64,000 nucleotides of DNA, taken from Megascapheus bottae (Eukaryota > Chordata > Mammalia > Rodentia > Geomyidae). Made by a program: the position numbers and the translations under genes. Below, piece by piece: positions 34,709-64,000 of the stretch (positions are counted from its first letter, which is position 1; every line of letters starts with the position of its first letter). The DNA lies in NCBI GenBank assembly GCA_024803745.1, contig JANJXV010000025.1, positions 22,021,110-22,085,109 on the forward strand, read 5' to 3'. Under the pieces are notes generated by a model, which was not told the DNA's origin, searched no databases, and saw nothing but the letters and a program-made list of their open reading frames with translations.

Positions 34709-36536
34709 CTCTCTCTCTCTTTTTCTTTTTTTTCTAACATGTCCAGTTCTGACAAGAACTGTACTTTACACCAGGCACATCTCCTGCCATCTCCTCATGG
34801 ACATTTCGTTTGTGTTACAAGCAAGTGCCTATATTAGGAGTTTGGGAATATAGGAATGAAGTTCCAGCCCCTGAAGAATTCACATTAAGCATTGGTAGTT
34901 CACCCTTGTAATCCTAGCTACTCAAGAGGCTGAGCATGAGGGTTATGGTTCATGCAGACAGGAAAATTTCTGAGAGGCTTATCCCCAGTTAATCAGCAAA
35001 AAGCTGTGACTCAAGTGGTAAAGCGCCAGCCTTGAGCAAAAAAAAGCTAAAAAAAAAGAAAAGAGGACAGCACACCAGCCCTGAGTTCAAGCTCCAGTAC
35101 CAGCACAACAACAAAACAAAACAGTGAAGTAAATGGTGATTTATAATGTTGGCTAACTGCCCATAATGGAAATGAGAACAATAAGAAGGCTGTTTATATT
35201 CCAGCTCCACCTGGGACAGGAAGGAAATGAATCATAATCATGGCACTTCCTGAAGAAGGAGACACCTAAAGAAAGAACCTTCCAGCAAAGCAAAGGCTGA
35301 TAGGGATATCTCATAGTGTAGGGACTGATTCATTAAAGACAGATATGAGAGCAATACTCTCTCACACCTGTAATCCTAGCTACTCAGGAAACTGAGATCT
35401 GAGAAATGCCATTCAAAGCCAACCCAGCTAGAAAAGTCTTATCTCCAGGTAACCAGCAAAAAAAAATCTGGAAGTGGAGCTGTGGCTCAAGTGGTAGAGC
35501 ACCACCCATGAATGAAAAAAGCCAAGCGAGAGTACAAGATCCTGATTTCAAAGGCTGTACCTGCACACACAAAAATAAAAAAGGAAAAAGGAAAATGGAG
35601 TTTTATAGTGAGTGTATGCAGTGCGGGCAGGCTTGCCTGGTGGATATCTGACGTTTTCTATAGATGGGGAATCCTTGAAAAGCTTGAGTAAGAGAGGCAT
35701 TGTCTGTTTAATGGTACTGGGTTTTAACTCAGGGACTTGGGCTTGCCAGACAAATGCTCTACCACTTGAGCCACTGGGTTGGGTTTTTTTTTGTCTTTTT
35801 TAAAGATGTTTTATTTTTTTATTTTTTGGTCAATCACAGGGCTTGAACTCAGGACCTGGGTGTTATCTCTGAGCTTTTTCAGTCAAGGCTAGTGCATTAC
35901 CACTTTGAGCCCCAGTGCTACCTCCAGTTTTCTGGGGGTTTATTGGAGATAAACCTCATAGACTTTCCTGCTCAGACTGGCCCCTACCTATTGTATTCTT
36001 TTAAAATGTATATATGTGAACCTGAGGTCATACTTGCAGCTGAAAATGAGCCAGAGTTCTTTTCCTCAAAGAGCTGATTCTCTAAGGCCTTTAGAACACC
36101 TGATCTCTCCCAGCTGGGTTGATATTAGAAACAGCTCAAAGTAGCAGATAAAAAGCTTGGCACAGTGGCTCACACCTGTAATCCTACCTACTCAGGAGGC
36201 TGAAACCTGAGGATCATGGTTCAAAGTCAGTCCTTACTAGAAAGCTTGTGAGACTCACCTCTGATTAACTACCAAAAAAAAAACCAAAAAACCAAAAAAA
36301 CCAAAAAACCACCAAACAAACAGACAAAAGAAATGGAGCTGTGGCTCAAGTGATAGAGTATACCAGACTTGAGCACAAAAGCTCTAGGACAGCACCCATG
36401 CCCTCAGTTCAAGCCCCAGGACTGGCACATACAGCAGACACACAACCTCAGCTGGGCATGATGGTTTGGTCTATACTTACAGAACTTTGGAGATTGGGGC
36501 AGGAACACTGAGTTTGCCACTTGCCTAAGCTACATA

Positions 36537-36595
<59 letters not shown>

Positions 36596-38427
36596 TCTCT
36601 TTCTCTTTCTCTCTCTCACACACACACCATCAAAAGAAAATTAGACATTAGTGGGCTCTTGCCTATAAACCTAATTACTTAGGAGGCTGAGATTCAAAAG
36701 GTCATGGTTCAAAGCCAACCAAAGCAGAAAAACCATCTCCAAAATAACCAGCAGAAAGGCATAGCTTAAATAGGAGAGTACCTTGGGTCCAGGAGTTTGG
36801 CCTAGTGGTAGAGTGCTTGCCTGGCATACACAAAGACCTGGGTTTGATTCCTTGGTACTGCATATATAGAAAAAGCCGGAAGTGGTACTGTGGCTCAAGT
36901 GGTAGAGCTCTAGCCTTGAGAAAGTTCAAGGACAGTGCCCAGGCCTTGCATTTAAGCCCCAAGACTAACAAAAAAAATTGGGAAAATGCCAGCAGAGGGG
37001 GAAAAAATTAAGTGGAGCAATGGATGAGGAGGTGGGATAGTAAGAAAATGGATGAATTGATAAATTCTCTGAACACATTAAGCCATTAATATGTGTCATC
37101 TCCATCTTAGGAGTTGGAGTATAGCAGTTAGAAAAATAAAATCCTTGCTGTCAAGTTTCATTGTGAGGAGGGGGAGGTAATGACTGACAAGAAGAAAGGG
37201 TGGGCAGGTGGAGGAGCAGATGGATTGGAGGAGTTGAAAGATGGATGAGGTGTATATGGAAGTTGAATATGGGTTGGAGGAATGAATAAGATGAGCAACA
37301 GTAGCTGAATAGTTAGAAAATGGGAGGATGGCAAGATAAGACCTGAGTCTTAGGTCTAAAGAGTCAAAGATTGGGGCCAGAAGTTTGGCGTAGTGGTAGA
37401 GTGCTTGCCTAGCATGCACGAAGATCTGGGTTCAATACCTCAGTACCACATACATAGAAAAAGCTGGAAATGGTGCCGTGGCTCAAGTGGTAGAGCTCTA
37501 GCCTGAAGAAAAACCCAGGAATGGTGCTTAGGACCCGAGCTCAAGCCCAGGACTGGCAAAAAAAAAAAGTCAAAGATTGGGCTGGGAGTTTGGCCTAGTG
37601 GTAGAGTGCTTGCCTAGCATGCACGAAGGCCCGGGTTCTACTCCTTGGTACCACATACATAGAAAAAGCTGGAACTGGTGCTGACGCTCAAGTGGTAGAG
37701 CTCTAGCCTTGAGAAAACCCAAGGTCAGTGCTCAATTCCTGAGCTCAAAAAAAAAAAAAAGTCAAAGATTGGAGGGCACTGGTGACTTACATTTGTAATT
37801 CTTTTTTTATAACCAGTCTTGGGGCTTGAACTCCGGGCCTGAGCACTGTCCTTGGGCTTTCTCAAGACTCTACCAACTGAGCCACAGAACTACTTCTGGC
37901 TTTTTTTTTTTCTGTGTATGTGGTACTAAGGAATCAAACCTCGTCACTCAAGCACTCTACCACTAGGCTACGCTCCCAGTCCTCACATATGTAATTATAG
38001 CTATTCGGGAGGTTGAGATCTCAAGATGGAACTTAAAAGGCAGCCCAAGCAGAAATTCTGTGAGACTTTTTTTTTTCTTTCTTTTTGTGGGTTGTGGTGC
38101 CTGACCTCTGGCCCTGGGCACTGTCCTTGAGCTTTTCATCTCAAGGCTAATACTCTACTACCTTGAGCCACAACATCACTTCTGGTTTTCTGATGGTCAG
38201 AGATAAGAGTCTCATGAACTTTTGTGCTCGGGCTAGCTTTGAACCACGATCCTCAGATCTTAGCCTCCCGAATAGCTAGAATTACAGGTGTGAGCCACCA
38301 GTACCAGCTCTGAGAGACTCTTATCTCCAATTAATCAGCAAAAAAAGCCACAACAACAAAAAACCCTCAGAGTAGAACTGTGGCTCAAGTGACATTCTCT
38401 TTCAGAAAACACTGCACAACAGTTTGA
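33458..38427 (+). CDS. Small spliced ORF opposite CDIPT (4930451I11Rik/CDIPTOSP-like)
   Basis: Four pieces splice in phase on the + strand: 33458-33538 (ATG; acceptor CTGTCTCAG at 33432, donor AAG|GTGAGC), 33822 to 33900 or 33969 (acceptor TTTCTCAG; donors GTATGA or GTGATC, both phase 1), 34454-34487 (acceptor TTTCAG, donor CCCG|GTGAGT) and 38406-38427 (acceptor CTTTCAG, stop TGA). The product is 71 or 94 aa depending on the second donor. It starts MASTPIMKEEKKYNW and ends RKHCTTV. A poly(A) signal lies at 38647. Position and strand match mouse 4930451I11Rik and the human locus named CDIPTOSP, as I recall them. The human copy is called a pseudogene. No domain or function is recognised. Whether it is translated is unknown. 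Confidence 0.55.
34015..34225 (+). repeat. 7SL-like/Geo SINE
   Basis: GGTGGCTCACACTTGCCATC ... GAGATCTCAGGATGGAG ... GCCCAGGCCCAATACCAGC, ending in a CA-rich tail. Confidence 0.7.
34617..34723. repeat. (CT)n microsatellite
   Basis: About 100 bases of CT dinucleotide with a C-run near the start and a few TTT interruptions. It lies 130 bases after the small exon at 34454-34487. Confidence 0.95.
34885..35580 (+). repeat. Two 7SL-like/Geo SINEs in series
   Basis: One copy runs about 34,885-35,110 (CCTTGTAATCCTAGCTACTC). Another runs about 35,355-35,580 (CACACCTGTAATCCTAGCTA). About 240 bases of non-repeat-looking sequence lie between them. Confidence 0.7.
36155..36435 (+). repeat. 7SL-like/Geo SINE with internal A/C expansion
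   Basis: CACACCTGTAATCCTACCTA, then the usual AACTACC junction is expanded by an A-rich CCAAAAAA run (36,275-36,320) before the Geo half resumes. Confidence 0.7.
36538..36621. repeat. (CT)n microsatellite ending in CA
   Basis: CT dinucleotides change to TTTCTC and then CACACA. It forms the tail of a B1-like copy (about 36,450-36,540). Confidence 0.9.
36788..36976 (+). repeat. IDL-Geo SINE
   Basis: GTCCAGGAGTTTGGCCTAGT through CCCCAAGACTAACAAAAAA. Confidence 0.85.
37363..37772 (+). repeat. Two head-to-tail IDL-Geo SINEs at one target site
   Basis: Copies at about 37375-37568 and 37581-37760, same orientation. The 12-mer GTCAAAGATTGG occurs three times, at 37363-37374, 37569-37580 and 37761-37772: before, between and after the copies. 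Confidence 0.85.
37811..37983 (-). repeat. IDL-Geo SINE, minus orientation
   Basis: AACCAGTCTTGGGGCTTGAA ... GGTACTAAGGAATCAAACC, with a deletion in the tRNA-like half (CTCGTCACTCAAGCAC), ending CTCCCAGTCC. It lies inside a plus-strand 7SL-like SINE that resumes at about 37,984. Confidence 0.75.
38055..38325 (-). repeat. 7SL-like/Geo SINE inserted in another SINE
   Basis: The host plus-strand copy reads CTGTGAGACT then a T run at about 38,059-38,068. The host resumes after CTGAGAGACT at about 38,309 with CTTATCTCCAATTAATC. The insert between them is a minus-strand 7SL-like/Geo copy. Confidence 0.7.
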
Positions 38428-38646
38428 CATCTGGGGGAAGAACTTCTGGCCTCTTACGCCTTCCTGACTCCATTTTATTCCTCTGGAGCAAGCGAACATG
38501 CCTGAATGCTACCCTTTTGCAACTTGTCAAGTACTTCACTTGCGGGGGGAAACCCCTTTATGCCTGATGCAACAAAAGTGTTCTGGAACCATCGTCGGAC
38601 TCTCCATCCTCGGCCAGCAAGGACAGGACTGGGAAAGAAGGGCTTT

Positions 38647-38652
38647 AATAAA
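38647..38652 (+). terminator. Poly(A) signal AATAAA of the small + strand gene
   Basis: TTTAATAAAAGTGGGGG lies 220 bases past the inferred stop at 38427, in non-repeat sequence. It fits the 3' end of the spliced transcript starting upstream of 33.4 kb. Confidence 0.6.
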
Positions 38653-38669
38653 AGTGGGGGACCCTCCCT

Positions 38670-40155
38670 TTCTGACAGCTCAAGTTAGTGACTGCTCTGA
38701 TGTGGCATCTCTGGGATATAGAGGTGAGTTAGGAGGAAATGGATGTTGGGTGGGTTTGGGGGGGCAGGGTGGGGGGGCAGTGGTGGTCTTTCAGCCAAAC
38801 CCTGGTACTGCACAGCAATGGTTGTGGCCCTTATGAGAGGAGGAACAGTATCAGTGTCACACCTTGAGGCTGAAGAACCTGAGCTGCTGTCTCTGCTCCA
38901 AGCTTGGGGCCTCCAAACTTATTAACACACTGCACTCGTTTCTATCCAGGAGTCAAATCAGCTCTGGAGTTTGCATTCTAGTCCCAATTTCTAGGCTCTT
39001 ATTTTAAAAGTGGGAGTCAGCCAGATTAGTGGTGGCTCAGGCCTGTAATCCTAGCTATCCAGGAGGCTGAGATCTGAGGATCAGGGTTTGCTGCCAGCCT
39101 AGGCAAGAAAGTGTGAAAGACTCATATCCCCAACGAACCACCAAAATACAAGACAAAAGAGAAAAGGAGCGGGACATAGTAGCTTTCTCCCTTAATCCTA
39201 GCTATTCAGGAGGCTGAGATCAGAGGATCGCAGTTCAAAGCCAGCCCAGGCACTAAAGAACCTGAGACTCTTATCTCCAATTAATCACTAGAAAATGGGA
39301 AGTGGGGCTGTGTCTCCAGGGGAAGGACGGTATCCTTGAGCTGAAGATCTCAAGGACAGTGCCCAGGCCTAGAGTTCAAGCCCCATGACTCACAAAAAAA
39401 AAGATTTGGGTTTAGGAAGAGAATTGCATACTTAAATGGATACAAAAATTCTTCAAAGGAGGCTGAATTTTGGGGAAACTGGTCAGAAAACAAATGGACA
39501 TCTCTTTTACGTCCTGACAAGGTTAAGGTGTGGCTTATGAGTGATAGGTTATTCTAACCAATCCTCCTCAGTCCTCTGCAGAGTCCAGCCTCATGCTGGG
39601 TATGTGGATGTGGATGTGCCATACATATATGCATGCTCATCCTAGGGCCTGAATGCTTTTGCCAGTCCTGGGCTTGAGCTCAGGGCCTGAGCACTGTCCT
39701 TGGACTTTCTCAAGGCTAGAGCTCTACCACTTGAGCCTCAGCACCACTTCCAGCTTTTTTGTATGTATGTGGTACCGAGGAATCGAAACCAGGTCTTCAC
39801 ACATGCTAGGCAAGCACTTTAACCACTAGGCCAAACTCCCGGCCCTCTCTGAGCTTTTCTGTTCAGGGCTAGCACTCTACCACTTAAGCCATAGCTCCAC
39901 TTGCAGCTTTTTTTGGTGGTTCATTGGAGAAGAGTCTCACAGACCTTTCTTTCCCGGGCTGGCTTTGAATCATGATCCTCAGATCTTAGCCTCCTGAGTA
40001 ACTACAATTATGGATGTGAGCTACCAGTGGCTGGCTCAAGCCAGGCCTTTTGATCCCAGAAATAGTGATCTTGCCTGTGCTCTGTTCTAGACTTCCATCT
40101 TTCCACCCCTTCCCTAAACTCTTCTTCCCAGAGGGGTTTACCACAGCAGCCCAGC
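38670..40155. other. Intergenic region before SEZ6L2 3' end
   Basis: No gene seen. It contains two plus-strand 7SL-like/Geo SINEs (about 39,023-39,170 and 39,177-39,402), a minus IDL-Geo (39,658-39,846) and a minus 7SL-like SINE (about 39,850-40,040). The remainder looks unique. Confidence 0.75.
39658..39846 (-). repeat. IDL-Geo SINE, minus orientation
   Basis: TTTTGCCAGTCCTGGGCTTG through CTAGGCCAAACTCCCGGCCC. Very low divergence and no long tail. Confidence 0.88.
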
Positions 40156-40174
40156 TACAAGTGATGATTTTCTG

Positions 40175-40180
40175 TTTATT
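40175..40180 (-). terminator. SEZ6L2: SEZ6L2 poly(A) signal AATAAA
   Basis: The minus strand reads GAGCAATAAACAGAAAATC, 534 bases past the stop codon, with no other canonical signal closer. This gives a 3' UTR of about 550 bases. Confidence 0.7.
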
Positions 40181-40713
40181 GCTCAAAAACAAAAATCCAG
40201 AAGCAAACGGAGGTGGAAAGATGGTGGGGAGACTGCTGAGGGGGGGGTGGGGGGGAAGGAGGTGGCCCTAGCCAGGCTCTCTCCCCTCATTGTCTTCTGG
40301 CATCCAACAAGGTCCAGTAATCAGGCATCAAGGAGGGGGAGGCCATCACAACTGAAGGGAACAGTAGAGCTGTTGGGGGGGGGACAGTTGAGGAAAGGGG
40401 CCCTGGGTTTCAGGAACCCCAAAGGTGATAAGGGGGCTGAGTATCCCTCCCAGGGTCCATAAGCCATTGGGTGTGGTGTCGGGGACGGGCCCCTTGTTTG
40501 GCAATGGAGAAGAGGCAGCATTGGGCGGTGGGATGCTGGTTTGTTTCCTGTAGGCTCTCCAGGGCCATGGAAGCCCCCTCATTGGGACAGGGAGACTATT
40601 TACACAGCAGGGGGGAGGGGAGCCAGGAGCCAGCCACCAGGTCCTGTGCTCCCCCACTGCTTCAGATGAGGAAGGAAGGGGTGTCCTGGGTCCTGCAGCC
40701 TTAGTCCTGGGGT

Positions 40714-61734
<21,021 letters not shown>

Positions 61735-62805
61735 TCACCCCAAATTATCTCCTCTGTGCCTCTCCTGAATAATCTATCTGCCACTTTTCCTCCTCCGTGT
61801 CCTTTGATCTTTCCCTTTAATTTTGTTTTCCTGCTAGAGGTCAGCAGAGGAAGGCAATGTTTCTGCCCCTCGGGATGGAGGCGCAGAATTGGGCTAGGGA
61901 TTGCCTGGAGTCCACTCCCTTAGCTCAATCTCGGCCTCGCGCTCGGGGGATCTGTGGTAGAGGGGGGCGCGGCTCCGGCTGCAGGGGGTGGGGCCGAGTG
62001 GGCCGAAGGTTACCCTCGGGTTCGAGAGCCTGGGTCCATAAGGCTGGCTGGATACCAAGCCAGGGGAGTGAGGAGGGGGAAGATCGCTTCCGGAAGCCTA
62101 GGGTGGGGTCTGACGATCGCGAAGGTCCCTGATGAGCTCTAGCCCGGCTAGTCGCGGAGGGGAAGGGGTTGCGGAACCCGGAGAGCCTAAGCTCGGGGCA
62201 CTGGGACTGCGGGAGGGAGAAGCTGAGAAAGGTGTCGAGCCCACGTCAGATCCTGGGGACGGGCGGAGGGAGGGGCCTGGGATGTATTTGCGGAGGAGGG
62301 AGGGGGAGGAAGTGCAGATGGAGGAAGGAGGGATCGGGAGCCAGGACCGTAATCCTCACTCCCGCGGCCCCTAGGGGAGCCAAAGGAAACTCTGGTCCCA
62401 GCCGTCATTAGACTCCCCTCCCCCACGCCATTCCAGCACATCTGGAATAGGCATCTCCTCTTCCCCGGGCTCCAAGAGGGCGCCACAGCTTTGGCTGCAG
62501 CCCTGCTGGGTCCTCAATATGTCCTCTCTGTCCGCATCCGGACCCCCACCCCGCCCCCCAACCCATGGGACTTCCCTTTGCCTTTTCCCGAAGCTCAGGT
62601 GGAACTGACTGCCCATCAACCGCCTCCCCCCGCCACCCCCGGGGAAGGGCGACTTTCCACGTTTGTGAGAAGTCTAGGGGGTGACAGGCTAGGGCCTGGG
62701 GAGGAGAGACCCCTCCTCACATGCAACACGACCCCAATCCGCTGCGAGGCAGCTTGAACCCCTGCTGAGGTGGAGCCTCGCTCGCTGCGCGTAGGGAGCG
62801 CCCTT

Positions 62806-62834
62806 TTCAGCACCATGGGCGCGCGGACAGCTCC
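62806..62834 (+). promoter_or_regulatory. Split REST/NRSF (RE1-like) element
   Basis: Left half TTCAGCACC (62806-62814) is a perfect RE1 left half-site. Right half GGACAGCTCC (62825-62834) differs from GGACAGCGCC at one position. They lie in the correct order and strand, separated by 10 bases rather than the canonical 2. Confidence 0.55.
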
Positions 62835-63088
62835 TCGCGGCCCCGCCTGCGCGCCCGGTCATTGGCTGGAGCCGCTTTCACTAGCGAACAGTCACTCGCC
62901 GGGGGAGGGGGTGTGTGTGGGGGGGGAGGCAGACTGTTGTGAAGACCAAAGTGTGTGGGGGGGCGGGTCACGGACCGACTTCTCCGGGGACCCACGGAGC
63001 GCCCGGCCCGCCGCGGCATCCCCGCCCCGCAGTCCCCGAGCGCCAGCCGGGGCCCTCAGTCTGTTCCTTCGCCCCGCCCCTCGGCTCG

Positions 63089-63124
63089 CCCCGCCCCTAC
63101 GCCAGTCCCCGCCCCTACGCCAGT
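63089..63124 (+). repeat. Tandem 18 bp GC-box duplication
   Basis: CCCCGCCCCTACGCCAGT occurs twice without spacer (63089-63106 and 63107-63124), followed by a partial third unit CCCCGCCC. Each unit carries one Sp/KLF-type box. Confidence 0.85.
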
Positions 63125-63397
63125 CCCCGCCCACCGCCGCCACGCCCGCGGCGAAGCCACGCCCCTTCTTTTCGCATTGCAGGGTGCTTGGAGCTTGGCG
63201 CTGTGCCCCCCGCACCCCACGTGGCGCCCGGTCATGCTTGGGGGGGGCGGGTACAGTGAAGCAAATCTAGAGAGGAGTCTTCCCTCCTCCCCCAGGGCCG
63301 AGTTGCGGCTGCCACCGGGAGGGGTTGGAGGTAGCTAAGAAGAGAGGGTTGCGGGAAGGAGTGACGTCAGGGTGAGTGGGAGCCAGGGAAGGAGCGT

Positions 63398-63850
63398 GTG
63401 GGAGACAGGAAAGGAGAGAGAGAGAGAAAGAGAGAGAGAGAGGCAGGAGCGTGGGTCAGGTCAAGTGAGAGGCAAGGGCAAGAAGGGGAGAGCAGGGAGG
63501 AAGGAGAGAGACACCGCCACAGAGGAAGACAAGCTGTGGGGCCCTGGGGCCAGGTGGGGGTTGAGCTAGAAGAAAGGAGGGGAAGAGGGAGCGAAAGGAG
63601 GGGTTGGGGTGAGTGGAGGGAGGAGAGGAGAGGAGAGTGGGAGACTGGTGGAGATAGAGGAAAGGCAGAGGGAAAGAGAGGAGACTGCAGGAAGGAGAAG
63701 GAAGAAAGGGAAGCCATAGAGGGAGGAGAGGGGGGAGATCTAGGTAGGGGAGGAAGAAGAAGAGGCAGAAGGAGAGAAGAGAGTGAGCTAGGGGGAAAGG
63801 AAGGTTTTGGAGATACCTGACAGAGGAGAGAGATCTTAGGAGAAAAGGTA
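63398..63850 (+). repeat. Long polypurine (A/G-rich) tract, probable ASPHD1 5' leader
   Basis: About 450 bases are overwhelmingly A and G on the + strand, including (GA)n at 63,412-63,446. The tract has few stop codons, which creates a 140-codon open frame (63398-63820) of Arg/Glu/Gly in the same frame as ASPHD1. That frame ends in TGA 42 bases before the ASPHD1 ATG. Confidence 0.75.
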
Positions 63851-63862
63851 TCAAGAGTGGGG

Positions 63863-64000
63863 ATGTGGAAGGGAAATGGCCCAGGGGGGGATCAGGAAGC
63901 AGCCATCCAGGGGACAGGTGGAGAGCTAGGGGGCCAGGGGACATGGGGCCTGGAAGATGTCCCAGGCCTCTTGGCCAGGGCCTCCCTGCCCATCATGCTC
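63863..64000 (+). CDS. ASPHD1: Aspartate beta-hydroxylase domain-containing protein 1, 5' end only
   Basis: ASPHD1 is a membrane protein with a C-terminal aspartyl/asparaginyl beta-hydroxylase fold. Only the N-terminal 46 codons lie in the window, reading MWKGNGPGG, then GTGGELGGQG, and ending ARASLPIML. These match the remembered human N-terminal region and the neighbour expected after SEZ6L2 in this synteny block. The hydroxylase domain and membrane segment lie beyond the window. The frame is closed upstream by TGA at 63818-63820, so this ATG is the only in-frame start here. The human protein may begin about 24 residues further upstream. The gene is divergent from SEZ6L2. Confidence 0.88.
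   Translation, partial: MWKGNGPGGDQEAAIQGTGGELGGQGTWGLEDVPGLLARASLPIML

Noticed and set aside
62770..63270. 166-codon plus-strand open frame in the SEZ6L2/ASPHD1 promoter
   Set aside because: It is a Pro/Ala/Arg-rich frame over GC boxes; open frames in several phases here reflect CpG composition.
63456..63944. 162-codon minus-strand frame (Ser/Leu/Pro-rich)
   Set aside because: It is the complement of the polypurine tract and overlaps the ASPHD1 start on the other strand.

Overview
This is a mammalian nuclear genomic window from a rodent. Five protein-coding genes are recognised by homology as PAGR1 (+), MVP (+), CDIPT (-), SEZ6L2 (-) and ASPHD1 (+, cut by the window end). Their order and orientation match the human 16p11.2 interval between PRRT2 and KCTD13. 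The dominant interspersed repeat is a dimeric SINE with a tRNA/ID-like left half (A-box and B-box visible) and a right half ending in a CTGAGCTCAAGCCC-type motif. It fits my recollection of IDL-Geo, a family restricted to geomyoid rodents (pocket mice, kangaroo rats, pocket gophers), so the source is probably a geomyoid. A second abundant SINE has a 7SL/B1-like head joined to the same kind of right half.

Layout. 1-3.2 kb: CpG-rich PAGR1 promoter, three coding exons and 3' UTR. 3.3-21 kb: MVP, with a non-coding first exon, a 7.7 kb SINE-filled first intron and 14 coding exons (11286-20914) that splice to exactly 894 codons plus stop. 21-28.9 kb: convergent MVP/CDIPT intergenic DNA with many SINEs, a SMIM8 processed pseudogene and an LTR-like stretch. 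28.9-31.8 kb: CDIPT, six coding exons, 213 aa. 31.5-33 kb: CpG island serving CDIPT and probably a divergent transcript. 33.4-38.7 kb: a poorly known small spliced gene on the + strand, probably the counterpart of mouse 4930451I11Rik and human CDIPTOSP, with intact splice phases, a short ORF and a poly(A) signal. 40.1-61.7 kb: SEZ6L2, 17 constitutive coding exons giving 910 aa, plus a 39 nt cassette exon giving 923 aa. 61.8-63.86 kb: divergent CpG island promoter between SEZ6L2 and ASPHD1, with a split REST-type element, a tandem GC-box duplication and a long polypurine tract. 63.86 kb to the end: first 46 codons of ASPHD1.

The genes are not one pathway: PAGR1 is a chromatin-complex subunit, MVP the vault shell protein, CDIPT the phosphatidylinositol synthase, SEZ6L2 a neuronal complement-control membrane protein and ASPHD1 a membrane hydroxylase-domain protein. 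They are linked by conserved synteny. I saw no new multi-gene system. The most notable items are the small spliced ORF opposite CDIPT, the split RE1-like element between SEZ6L2 and ASPHD1, the SMIM8 retrocopy, and the nested or repeated SINE insertions. Exon boundaries were placed by eye from reading frame, GT/AG sites and remembered family sequences. No alignment was run.
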